Assembly: GCF_000471625.1 (NCBI RefSeq)
Contig: NZ_AUSW01000035.1
Span: 124,001-188,000, forward strand
Direction of reading: 5' to 3'
DNA: 64,000 nt
DNA from: Psychrobacter aquaticus CMS 56
GTDB lineage: Bacteria; Pseudomonadota; Gammaproteobacteria; Pseudomonadales; Moraxellaceae
A model generated the notes under the pieces. The model was not told where the DNA came from, ran no database searches, and saw only the letters and a program-made list of their open reading frames with translations. The position numbers were made by a program, and so were the translations under genes. Positions 35,327 to 42,414 of the stretch are shown piece by piece (positions within the stretch are counted from its first letter, which is position 1; every line of letters starts with the position of its first letter).

Positions 35327-36538
35327 ATGAACGCAAAAAACTCAGTAAAAACTCCCGACGCCTCTTTGCCATCAACGCCTTATTACCTGCTTGATGAAGC
35401 GGCAATCGTTGCCAATATGCAGATTATCGCTCGGCTGTGTGAGTTATCAGGCGCCAAGGCGTTACTGGCGCTCAAATGCTTTGCAACATGGGGTGTATTT
35501 GATGTGATGCAGCCTTATTTACATGGCACGACCTCGTCATCATTGAATGAGGTGCGTTTGGGTCATGAGACTTTTGGTAATAATGCCGATGTTAATAGTA
35601 AAGATAAGAAAGAAACGCATGCTTATAGCGTGGCCTATAGCGCCGATGAAATCCCTGAAGTACTCAGCTACGCTGATAAGATTATTTTTAATTCGATTTC
35701 GCAACTCAACGCGTTTAAAGATCAAGCAGCGGCGCAAGGTATTCCAGTCGGATTGCGCCTGAACCCAAAAACGAGCAATTCATCGTTTATTATTGCGGAT
35801 CCTGCTCGTCCTTTTAGTCGTCTTGGTGAGCATGATAAAGACAAAATTGCAGCGGTACTCAATGATATTACGGGTGTGATGATTCATAACAACTGTGAAA
35901 ATGACAGCTTTGAAGCCTTTAGTGAGAGTTTGGCAGACATTGAGGCACGATTTGGAGACATTTTAGAGCAGCTAGAGTGGGTGAGCTTGGGCGGTGGCAT
36001 CCACTTTATCGCGCCTGATTATCCACTAGAAAAACTGGCCGAAAGATTAAAAGGGTTTAGCGAGACTTATGGCGTACAAGTGTATCTTGAGCCAGGCGAG
36101 GCGAGTATTCATGGTGCAGGTTCATTGGTCACAACCGTGTTAGATACCATGCACAATGAAAAAAACTTGGCGGTCGTCGATGCCTCCATTGAGGCGCATA
36201 TGCTCGATTTGCTGATTTATCAAGAGCCTGCATCAATTGCCGCTATTAATAATGACGCTATCGAAATAAAAGCGATAGACAAAAATAACTCGTCAGACAA
36301 CACCATTATTTATGGTCGATCTTGCTTGGCGGGTGATATCTTTGGTGAATATGAATTACCGAGTAATTTAAAAGTAGGGGATAAGATTGCCTTTGGTAAT
36401 GCCGCAGGTTATACCATGGTAAAGAAAAATTGGTTTAATGGTGTGAATATGCCAGCCATTGTGATTCGCCGTCTGGATGGCAGTATCGATATTCAGCGCG
36501 AGTTCGATTATCAAGACTACAAAGCAAGCTTGTCTTAA
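35327..36538 (+). CDS. nspC: Carboxynorspermidine decarboxylase
   Basis: 403 residues, PLP-dependent alanine-racemase fold. The N-terminal PYYLLDEAAIVANM and LLALKCFATW place the PLP lysine at Lys50. WVSLGGGIHF, YLEPGEA and GRSCLAGDIFGEY are NspC blocks. It decarboxylates carboxynorspermidine or carboxyspermidine to the triamine, the last step of the aspartate-semialdehyde-linked polyamine route that many bacteria use instead of SpeE. An about 10-residue insert (SKDKKETHA region, near 90) is unusual. The partner dehydrogenase follows. Confidence 0.92.
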   Translation: MNAKNSVKTPDASLPSTPYYLLDEAAIVANMQIIARLCELSGAKALLALKCFATWGVFDVMQPYLHGTTSSSLNEVRLGHETFGNNADVNSKDKKETHAYSVAYSADEIPEVLSYADKIIFNSISQLNAFKDQAAAQGIPVGLRLNPKTSNSSFIIADPARPFSRLGEHDKDKIAAVLNDITGVMIHNNCENDSFEAFSESLADIEARFGDILEQLEWVSLGGGIHFIAPDYPLEKLAERLKGFSETYGVQVYLEPGEASIHGAGSLVTTVLDTMHNEKNLAVVDASIEAHMLDLLIYQEPASIAAINNDAIEIKAIDKNNSSDNTIIYGRSCLAGDIFGEYELPSNLKVGDKIAFGNAAGYTMVKKNWFNGVNMPAIVIRRLDGSIDIQREFDYQDYKASLS

Positions 36539-36595
36539 TTTTAAGTCTGCTGGTTTGTTACATACAAAACTATTGGTTATATTATTTATTAATTA

Positions 36596-36626
36596 TTGCC
36601 GAAAAGCATGTAAAAATTGTTATAAT
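36596..36626 (+). promoter_or_regulatory. Promoter within the nspC-to-synthase gap
   Basis: TGTTATAAT is a consensus extended -10 (TATAAT at 36621-36626). TTGCCG (36596-36601) is a possible -35, with a longish 19-bp spacer that an extended -10 tolerates. The start point would fall near 36632, at the left edge of the hairpin at 36630-36662. Confidence 0.65.
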
Positions 36627-36629
36627 CGC

Positions 36630-36662
36630 GTCGGGCAAATACGAGAGTATTATTTGCCCGAC
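36630..36662 (+). promoter_or_regulatory. Perfect 12-bp hairpin in the carboxynorspermidine synthase leader
   Basis: GTCGGGCAAATA (36630-36641) and TATTTGCCCGAC (36651-36662) pair without mismatch around a 9-nt loop. No T run follows, so it is not a terminator. Given the promoter, the mRNA would start with this hairpin, about 115 nt before the start codon. Confidence 0.7.
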
Positions 36663-36777
36663 GGGTGCGTGGGTTTTCCTCGGTCTTCCTTTTTAATTCA
36701 CGCATATCATTCACTCGTTTCTGTTTTGCATAGCCGCGATCAATGGTATCGACAGGGACACAAAGGAGGATTGTTCA

Positions 36778-38052
36778 TTGAACACAAACCAACAAGTTAA
36801 GCCCAGCAAAAAAGACGTACTTATCATTGGGGCAGGCGGGGTCGCTCAAGTGGTGGCACATAAATGTGCCATGCATAATGACGTACTTGGCGAGATTCAT
36901 ATCGCCTCGCGTACTTTAGACAAGTGCAACGCTATCGCTCAAAGCGTCATAGAAAAAGACAGCTTTAAAACGCATGCGGTATTGCATACGCATCAAGTCG
37001 ATGCTATGGATACCCAAGCATTGATCGATCTCATACAAGCCACTGGTGTGCAGATTATCATTAATGTTGGCTCAGCATTTGTCAATATGACGGTGCTCGA
37101 AGCTTGTATTGAGACAGGTGTGGCGTATATTGATACTGCTATCCATGAAGATCCAAGCAAGATTTGTGAGACGCCGCCATGGTATGACAACTATGAATGG
37201 AAGCGTAAGCAACGCTGTGCAGACAATAATGTCACCGCTATTTTAGGCGCAGGGTTCGATCCTGGTATGGTTAATGCTTATGCACGTCTTGGCTATGACA
37301 TGATGGATGCAGGCTCGGTTACTGACATTGATATTATTGATATTAATGCAGGCAACCACGGCAAATATTTTGCCACTAACTTTGATCCTGAGATTAATTT
37401 CCGTGAATTTACTGGAACGGTCTACTCTTGGCAGGATAGCAAGTGGCAATCTAACAAGATGTTTGAAGTGAAGCGTACCGATGATCTGCCAGTTGTTGGC
37501 GTGCAAAACAGCTACCTAAGTGGTCATGATGAAGTGCATTCGCTATCGGCTAATTTAGACGTACCAAATATCCGCTTTTGGATGGGTTTTGGTGAGCATT
37601 ATATGAATGTCTTCACTGTGCTCCAAAACCTAGGTCTGCTGTCTGAGCAGCCTGTGATGACAGCTGAAGGCCAAAAAGTGATTCCGTTAAAAGTCGTCAA
37701 AGCCGTACTACCAGATCCAAGCTCGCTTGCGCCGAACTATACTGGCAAAACCTGTATTGGTGACAAGGTCAAAGGCAAGATTGATGGCGTCGATACCGAG
37801 GTATTTATCTATAATATCTCCGACCATAAAGACGCTTATAATGAAGTCGGTAGCCAAGGCATCTCTTATACTGCAGGCGTACCACCTGTTGCGGCAGCCA
37901 TGTTAGTCGCGACTGGTGAGTGGGATGCGGGCAAGATGGTCAATGTCGAAGAGCTGGATGCCAAGCCATTTATCAATCTATTGAATAAGATTGGCTTGCC
38001 AACGCGTATCAAAGACAGCGAAGGCGATAGAGCGCTTGAGTTTGATATTTAG
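36778..38052 (+). CDS. Carboxynorspermidine synthase (saccharopine dehydrogenase family)
   Basis: 424 residues starting at TTG (36778), fixed by AAGGAGG at 36763-36769. The Rossmann motif VLIIGAGGVAQVVAHKCA, the block YIDTAIHEDP, and GAGFDPGMVNAYARLGYD are typical of carboxy(nor)spermidine dehydrogenase. It condenses aspartate semialdehyde with a diamine using NADPH. With nspC, 240 bp upstream, it makes norspermidine or spermidine; which one depends on the diamine available. It has a separate promoter and a structured leader, so it can be expressed apart from nspC. Confidence 0.9.
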   Translation: MNTNQQVKPSKKDVLIIGAGGVAQVVAHKCAMHNDVLGEIHIASRTLDKCNAIAQSVIEKDSFKTHAVLHTHQVDAMDTQALIDLIQATGVQIIINVGSAFVNMTVLEACIETGVAYIDTAIHEDPSKICETPPWYDNYEWKRKQRCADNNVTAILGAGFDPGMVNAYARLGYDMMDAGSVTDIDIIDINAGNHGKYFATNFDPEINFREFTGTVYSWQDSKWQSNKMFEVKRTDDLPVVGVQNSYLSGHDEVHSLSANLDVPNIRFWMGFGEHYMNVFTVLQNLGLLSEQPVMTAEGQKVIPLKVVKAVLPDPSSLAPNYTGKTCIGDKVKGKIDGVDTEVFIYNISDHKDAYNEVGSQGISYTAGVPPVAAAMLVATGEWDAGKMVNVEELDAKPFINLLNKIGLPTRIKDSEGDRALEFDI

Positions 38053-38070
38053 TTAGCGAATTTGATTCAA

Positions 38071-38103
38071 TAAAAAGCCTATCTGTTATAGATGGGCTTT
38101 TTT
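38071..38103. terminator. Terminator between the carboxynorspermidine synthase gene and htpX
   Basis: AAAAAGCC(T)ATCT and AGAT(G)GGCTTTTTT pair around GTTAT. The A run at left makes it usable from both sides. Confidence 0.8.
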
Positions 38104-38157
38104 GGGCTAATAGAATTGGAGGATCACACTCTAAAAAATTATTCAATCTATCACGCT

Positions 38158-39066
38158 TCAACTAGGATTATATGCTCTCAACGCCGCAATACGGTCATCG
38201 AGCGTTGGGTGTGAGCGAAACAGGTTCGCGATACTAAAGCCTTGTGTTTGTCCCGATGAGATCGCAAATGCTTTCATGCTCTCTGGCATTTGATCTGGGC
38301 GCTGTGCAGAAGGACGCAGTGCATCAAGCGCACTAATCATTTTGTCTTTGCTGGCAAGTTTTGCCCCCATCTCATCAGCACGGAATTCGCGTAGACGCGA
38401 GAACCACATCACAATGGCAGATGCCAAGAAACCGAGCAAAATATCCATCACAATACTAGTCACAAAGTACCCAATTCCAGGACTATCGCTGGTATTTTTG
38501 AATACAGTCCGGTCTACGAAACTACCAATAATACGCGCAAAGAACATCACAAAGGCGTTCACTACTCCTTGAATGAGCGCCAGTGTGACCATATCACCGT
38601 TGGCCACATGGCCAATCTCATGTGCGAGTACCGCCTCTACTTCATCTTGATTCATGTTTTGCAGTAAACCAGATGAAACCGCCACCAGCGCTTTATTTTT
38701 GTTCCAGCCGGTAGCAAAGGCATTTGGCTGTGAGTTATTAAAAATCCCTACTTCAGGCATACCGATATTTACCGCTCGCGCTTGTTTGGCAACAGTATCT
38801 ACGAGCCATTGTTCAGTGGCATTGCTGGGTGTTTTAATAACCACCGTCCCCGTTGATCTTTTGGCCATCCATTTCGAGATAAATAGTGATACCATCGAAC
38901 CAACCATGCCGTATATGCCGCACATAATCGCCAGACTGGTGTAGTTTAGCCCACCTGCCGTGTGTACGCCTCCAATTCCAAAAAATCTGGATAAAATACC
39001 AAACACGATGCTAAATACCACAATCACCGCTAAGTTGGTTAATAAGAACAATCCAATACGCATCAT
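38158..39066 (-). CDS. htpX: Membrane zinc protease HtpX
   Basis: 302 residues. Two N-terminal and two central membrane helices; HEIGH at 149-153 binds zinc, with the third ligand in the [11 protein letters not shown] block. [19 protein letters not shown] is family-specific. HtpX degrades misfolded inner-membrane proteins with FtsH and is usually heat- or envelope-stress-induced. The start with [12 protein letters not shown] is the standard family N-terminus. It is a single gene with its terminator at 38071-38103. Confidence 0.94.
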   Translation of the reverse strand: MMRIGLFLLTNLAVIVVFSIVFGILSRFFGIGGVHTAGGLNYTSLAIMCGIYGMVGSMVSLFISKWMAKRSTGTVVIKTPSNATEQWLVDTVAKQARAVNIGMPEVGIFNNSQPNAFATGWNKNKALVAVSSGLLQNMNQDEVEAVLAHEIGHVANGDMVTLALIQGVVNAFVMFFARIIGSFVDRTVFKNTSDSPGIGYFVTSIVMDILLGFLASAIVMWFSRLREFRADEMGAKLASKDKMISALDALRPSAQRPDQMPESMKAFAISSGQTQGFSIANLFRSHPTLDDRIAALRAYNPS

Positions 39067-39209
39067 GACGCTAATTTCCTAATTAAAATTTAAGTGCAAC
39101 TTCAGGACAGAATCCTTTGGTAAGCAGTTATTCATATATTTTGATTCTATGTAAATGGCGTTATTTTGATAAATAACAATACCTTTGATGGTTTAATCGC
39201 TGCAACATT

Positions 39210-39254
39210 ACATCCTAGTGCTACTATTCAAGCTAGCAGCACTAGGATGTTTTT
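39210..39254 (+). terminator. Orphan intrinsic terminator, 13-bp perfect stem
   Basis: ACATCCTAGTGCT (39210-39222) and AGCACTAGGATGT (39238-39250) pair perfectly, 15-nt loop, then TTTT. On the plus strand no gene ends before it: htpX reads leftward. It could end a small RNA starting after 39067 or attenuate the phzF-like gene. Confidence 0.7.
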
Positions 39255-39271
39255 GCTACTATCGGTCGTTA

Positions 39272-39320
39272 TATAGTTAGGTCAATATAAAAGAGAGTTA
39301 GCGAGATTGAGATAAGTTTT
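39272..39320. repeat. Half-copy (copy G) of the dispersed palindromic repeat
   Basis: The left end matches the left outer arm of copy C over about 24 bp. It continues as GAGAGTTAGCGAGATTGAGATA, which is the reverse complement of the right side of copy E (AGTCTCGCTGACTCTCG) with few changes. The other half of the element is missing. Confidence 0.7.
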
Positions 39321-39379
39321 TATCGATAAGCTCATCAATAACTCAATAGTCATTCATATAACTAAAAAGAGAATATCAA

Positions 39380-40192
39380 ATGCAATTAGAAATAAATGTC
39401 ATCGATGCCTTTACTGATACTATGTTTAAAGGCAATTCCGCTGCGGTGATTATCACAGAGAAGTGGTTAAGTGATGATTTGATGCAATCTATTGCTTTTG
39501 AAAATAATTTATCGGAAACCGCCTTTATCGTTGCTGATAAAGAAGGCATTTATCACATTCGTTGGTTTTCACCATTTACCGAGATTGCTTTTTGCGGACA
39601 TGCGACCTTGGCATCAGCCTTTGTTTTATTTAACAAAAACCCTACTGTAGATGCCATTAAATTTTCAGCCGAAGCGGTTGGAATTTTGACAGTCTTACAA
39701 ACAGAGGCTGGGAAAATACAAATGGATTTCCCTAATAGAATGCCTGAAAAAATCGATGATATTCCTGAGCGTTTATCGGCAGGTCTTTCTATTATGCCAG
39801 TTGAGATTTATCGTAATGAGCAAGCCTATTTTGTGATTTATGATTCTGAGTCTGATGTATTAAATGTAAAGCGTGATAACGAGCAACTAAAACAGCTTAC
39901 CCCTTTAGATGTAGTGGTTACGTGCCAAGCCAAATCTGCTGAATACAAAGACTATGATTTTATCTCACGTTATTTTTGGCCAGCTAACGGCGGTGATGAA
40001 GATCCTGTAACGGGTTCGGCACACACTGGTTTAGCGCCTTTATGGGCTAAGCGTCTGAATAAAAATGAATTGATTGCTTATCAAGCGTCTAAGAGAGGCG
40101 GCGTGCTTAACTGTACCGTGGCAAATAATAGAGTACTGGTTTCTGGTAACGCCGTGCAGTATATGACGGGTTTTATCACAGTTGAGGAATAA
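39380..40192 (+). CDS. PhzF-family isomerase-like protein
   Basis: 270 residues. VIDAFTDTMFKGNSAAVI, then NNLSETAFIV with the conserved glutamate, RWFSPFTEIAFCGHATLASA and DEDPVTGSAHTGLAP show the two-lobed diaminopimelate-epimerase-like PhzF fold. Most such proteins outside phenazine producers have no known substrate; no phenazine genes are near. Ribosome site AAGAGAATA. A ynfA-like gene follows after 6 bp, so the two are cotranscribed. Confidence 0.87.
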   Translation: MQLEINVIDAFTDTMFKGNSAAVIITEKWLSDDLMQSIAFENNLSETAFIVADKEGIYHIRWFSPFTEIAFCGHATLASAFVLFNKNPTVDAIKFSAEAVGILTVLQTEAGKIQMDFPNRMPEKIDDIPERLSAGLSIMPVEIYRNEQAYFVIYDSESDVLNVKRDNEQLKQLTPLDVVVTCQAKSAEYKDYDFISRYFWPANGGDEDPVTGSAHTGLAPLWAKRLNKNELIAYQASKRGGVLNCTVANNRVLVSGNAVQYMTGFITVEE

Positions 40193-40198
40193 TAGACT

Positions 40199-40531
40199 TT
40201 GACTGAACTAAAGACAGTAGGGCTTTTTGCGCTGACAGCACTAGCAGAGATTGTGGGATGTTATTTGCCTTATCTTTGGCTGCGAGAAGGTAAGTCCATT
40301 TGGCTGCTTATTCCTGCCGTGCTTAGTTTGGCGGCCTTCGTGTGGTTGCTGACACTACATCCAACGGCGGTAGGTCGAGTCTATGCCGCTTACGGTGGAG
40401 TATATGTCGTTATGGCAATCATTTGGCTGTGGACAGTGGATGGCATTCGGCCCACTACATGGGATATATTCGGCTCTATAGTTGCGCTAGTAGGAATGGC
40501 GATTATTATGTTTGCGCCGCGCAGTACATGA
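40199..40531 (+). CDS. YnfA/UPF0060 family membrane protein
   Basis: 110 residues, four hydrophobic helices. [20 protein letters not shown], then [12 protein letters not shown] and [17 protein letters not shown] identify UPF0060, a small-multidrug-resistance-like inner-membrane family. It starts with TTG at 40199 with GAGG upstream; no ATG would keep the conserved N-terminus. It overlaps the end of the phzF transcript region by spacing (6 bp). Function not established. Confidence 0.85.
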   Translation: MTELKTVGLFALTALAEIVGCYLPYLWLREGKSIWLLIPAVLSLAAFVWLLTLHPTAVGRVYAAYGGVYVVMAIIWLWTVDGIRPTTWDIFGSIVALVGMAIIMFAPRST

Positions 40532-40624
40532 TTACATGATATGGAAAATGCCAATCAAACGGTGAGAGTGATTGGCATAGATGCAATTAGTCTATATTCA
40601 ATTAGTATAGTAACGCGCTCAATA

Positions 40625-40747
40625 TTAATGTTTGCCTAAGATACTGCCATTATCATCTTTCTTTGCTTGTTTGGCTGCTTTCTTCTCTTTTGCTGTCAAA
40701 AGCGGTTTCTTTTTGACGTTCTTTTTACTGTCTTGGCCTTTGCTCAT
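40625..40747 (-). CDS. 40-residue lysine-rich protein
   Basis: The frame reads MSKGQDSKKNVKKKPLLTAK and continues EKKAAKQAKKDDNGSILGKH. The AGAGGAAAA ribosome site lies 5-6 bp before the ATG. Fifteen of 40 residues are lysine, so the product is strongly basic. Short proteins beginning MSKGQD with a Lys-rich body and KEKKAAK occur in many Gammaproteobacteria as unnamed small proteins. Role unknown; nucleic acid or ribosome contact is possible from charge alone. Confidence 0.65.
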   Translation of the reverse strand: MSKGQDSKKNVKKKPLLTAKEKKAAKQAKKDDNGSILGKH

Positions 40748-40998
40748 GGTATTTTCCTCTTGGGGTAACAAATATATACGGTTTTCTAAGTAAGATTAAA
40801 TCGACTTAATAGAGACGCGCTACATTCGATGTAAACGCTGCATTTTGATTTGAGTATAGACTTAAGGCTGGGCAATTGATAGCGCTTGCACAATTCCACT
40901 ACGATTTAACAATTTTTTAGTGAGGATTGAATGCAATTGATTCGTTCAATCAATATGAGTATTCATAAGTGCTTACTTACGGATAGAGGACGATTTGC

Positions 40999-41004
40999 TA
41001 TAAT
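40999..41004 (+). promoter_or_regulatory. Extended -10 promoter for the queD-like gene
   Basis: TGCTATAAT gives a consensus extended -10 (TATAAT 40999-41004). TTACGG at 40977-40982 is a possible -35. Transcription from about 41011 would leave a 60-nt leader to the ATG at 41071 and argues against a GTG start at 41020. Confidence 0.6.
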
Positions 41005-41070
41005 GGGCGACAAGCCGATGTGGCAAACTCTCATTTAGCACAAAGATGCTTACTGTTTTGGTTGATTATC

Positions 41071-41682
41071 ATGCGTATTCGTAAACTTTTTAAATTTGAA
41101 AACGCTCATATTGTTCGTAATTGTAGCTCTGAGCGTTGTAAGCATTCTATTCATGGTCATAGCTACCAGATTGAATTGATTCTTGAGGCCAAGCGCTTGG
41201 ATCAGGGACAGATGGTTTATGATTTTGGTCTGCTAAAATCTTCGATCAAAGACATTATTGATAGTTTTGATCATGCCATTTGTTTTTGGAATAAAGACGA
41301 TCCTGACTATATCGCTGCTTGCAAAAAATTCAGTGCGCGTTGGATAAGTTTGCCAGTATCACCATCGGCAGAGCAGTTCTCACGCGTGATATTTTTTTGG
41401 GCGCAAGAGATTTTACAACAAACTCAAATGCAAAATGGTGAGACAGATGTCAGCGTTTATTCGGTGATTGCACACGAAACCGCGACTGGTTATGCGCAGT
41501 GTTTTGCTGATGATGTGGCTAATGAGCAAATGGGCAAACTTGATTTAGAAGCGTTTGAGTTTAGTGAGCAAGTTTGTGCTGAATGGCATGATCCTGAGCT
41601 GTATGCCAAGTTGATTCGTGGGGAGCGTTTTGTCAATCCGTCAGTGACCATGCAGGTACAGACGCAAGTAAAGGCAGATTAA
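41071..41682 (+). CDS. queD: 6-carboxytetrahydropterin synthase (QueD)-like protein, long form
   Basis: 203 residues from the ATG at 41071; E. coli QueD has about 120. LFKFENAHIVR and HSIHGHSYQIEL supply the zinc histidines. SSERCKH holds a cysteine where QueD has its catalytic Cys, with one more residue before the HGH motif. MVYDFGLLKSSIKDIIDSFDH and VIAHETATGYAQC complete the fold. The last 40-50 residues (after GYAQCF) have no QueD counterpart. Likely queuosine pathway, but the extension leaves room for another pterin function. tsaE follows 5 bp later. Confidence 0.78.
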   Translation: MRIRKLFKFENAHIVRNCSSERCKHSIHGHSYQIELILEAKRLDQGQMVYDFGLLKSSIKDIIDSFDHAICFWNKDDPDYIAACKKFSARWISLPVSPSAEQFSRVIFFWAQEILQQTQMQNGETDVSVYSVIAHETATGYAQCFADDVANEQMGKLDLEAFEFSEQVCAEWHDPELYAKLIRGERFVNPSVTMQVQTQVKAD

Positions 41683-41687
41683 GCCAG

Positions 41688-42209
41688 ATGTCTAATAATA
41701 TAACAGATAACGAAAATGTGAAAACATTGATATTGCACTCTGAAGAGGATACGCAAGCTTTAGCAAAGCAACTGGCTGCTTTGTCATTGACAGGAAGTGT
41801 CTGGCTGGCAGGGGATTTGGGTGCAGGCAAAACCACATTGACTCGCTATTGGCTACAGGCATTAGGTCATCAAGATGCAGTCAAAAGCCCGACCTATACG
41901 TTGGTTGAGCCTTATACTATTCGACAAACTGATGGGACAAGTAAACCTGTTTATCATGCGGATCTGTATCGCCTGCAAGATCCAGAAGAGTTGTCATTTA
42001 TAGGTTTTGATGAGTATCTGGATGAACCAAATGCGCTGGTCATTATCGAATGGGCCAGTCGTGCCGATAGTTATTTGCCACCACCATCGCTGTTTATTGA
42101 TATGACCCAAGGTAATGACGATAATGATAAGGACGCTCGTCAAGTTGAGCTGCGACTGTCGAAATCAGGACAAGCGCAAGGGATAGATTTATCAGTGCTT
42201 AATATTTAG
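41688..42209 (+). CDS. tsaE: tRNA t6A biosynthesis ATPase TsaE
   Basis: 173 residues. The Walker A motif GDLGAGKT is at 42-49, followed by SPTYTLVEPY, HADLYRLQDPEEL and VIIEWASRA, all TsaE blocks. TsaE binds TsaB-TsaD and drives the threonylcarbamoyl transfer to A37 of ANN-decoding tRNAs. Five base pairs after queD, so translation is probably coupled. In E. coli tsaE also precedes mutL-miaA-hfq, with amiB between; amiB is absent here. Confidence 0.93.
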   Translation: MSNNITDNENVKTLILHSEEDTQALAKQLAALSLTGSVWLAGDLGAGKTTLTRYWLQALGHQDAVKSPTYTLVEPYTIRQTDGTSKPVYHADLYRLQDPEELSFIGFDEYLDEPNALVIIEWASRADSYLPPPSLFIDMTQGNDDNDKDARQVELRLSKSGQAQGIDLSVLNI

Positions 42210-42220
42210 TTTTTAGGTTA

Positions 42221-42365
42221 ATAGTTGATACCAAATAAAACGGGTACGCGATATTACAAAGCGAAACTGGTACAATTTTTTCTTGCTTGCTGTGCCGTTG
42301 CAGCTCGATGCTACAAAAAATTTATCCCAGTCTCGCTGACTCTCGTTTATATTGAACTGACTGTA
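42221..42365. repeat. Dispersed palindromic repeat, copy E
   Basis: Left outer arm ATAGTTGATACCAAATAAAA. Inner arms GAAACTGGTACAATTTTTTC (42263-42282) and AAAAAATTTATCCCAGTCTC pair with four mismatches. The loop has TTGCTTGCTGTGCCGTTGC and AGCTCGATGC. The right outer end reads CTCGTTTATATTGAACTGACTG. It fills the tsaE-mutL gap. Confidence 0.8.
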
Positions 42366-42414
42366 ACATATGATGAATACCTGACGTGCACTTCGAAATA
42401 TATGATGCTCATTA

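Larger units (their letters stand above)
39067..39379. other. htpX-phzF intergenic region
   Basis: 313 bp with an orphan terminator-like hairpin (39210-39254) and a half-copy of the dispersed repeat (39272-39320). Otherwise AT-rich, no gene. Confidence 0.6.

Noticed and set aside
36477..36800. 107-codon frame across the nspC-synthase gap
   Set aside because: Overlaps nspC in another frame and the promoter and hairpin described here; no ribosome site; composition not protein-like.
40800..41070. Possible preQ1 riboswitch before the queD-like gene
   Set aside because: The leader after the mapped -10 is about 60 nt and shows no preQ1-type stem with A-rich tail.
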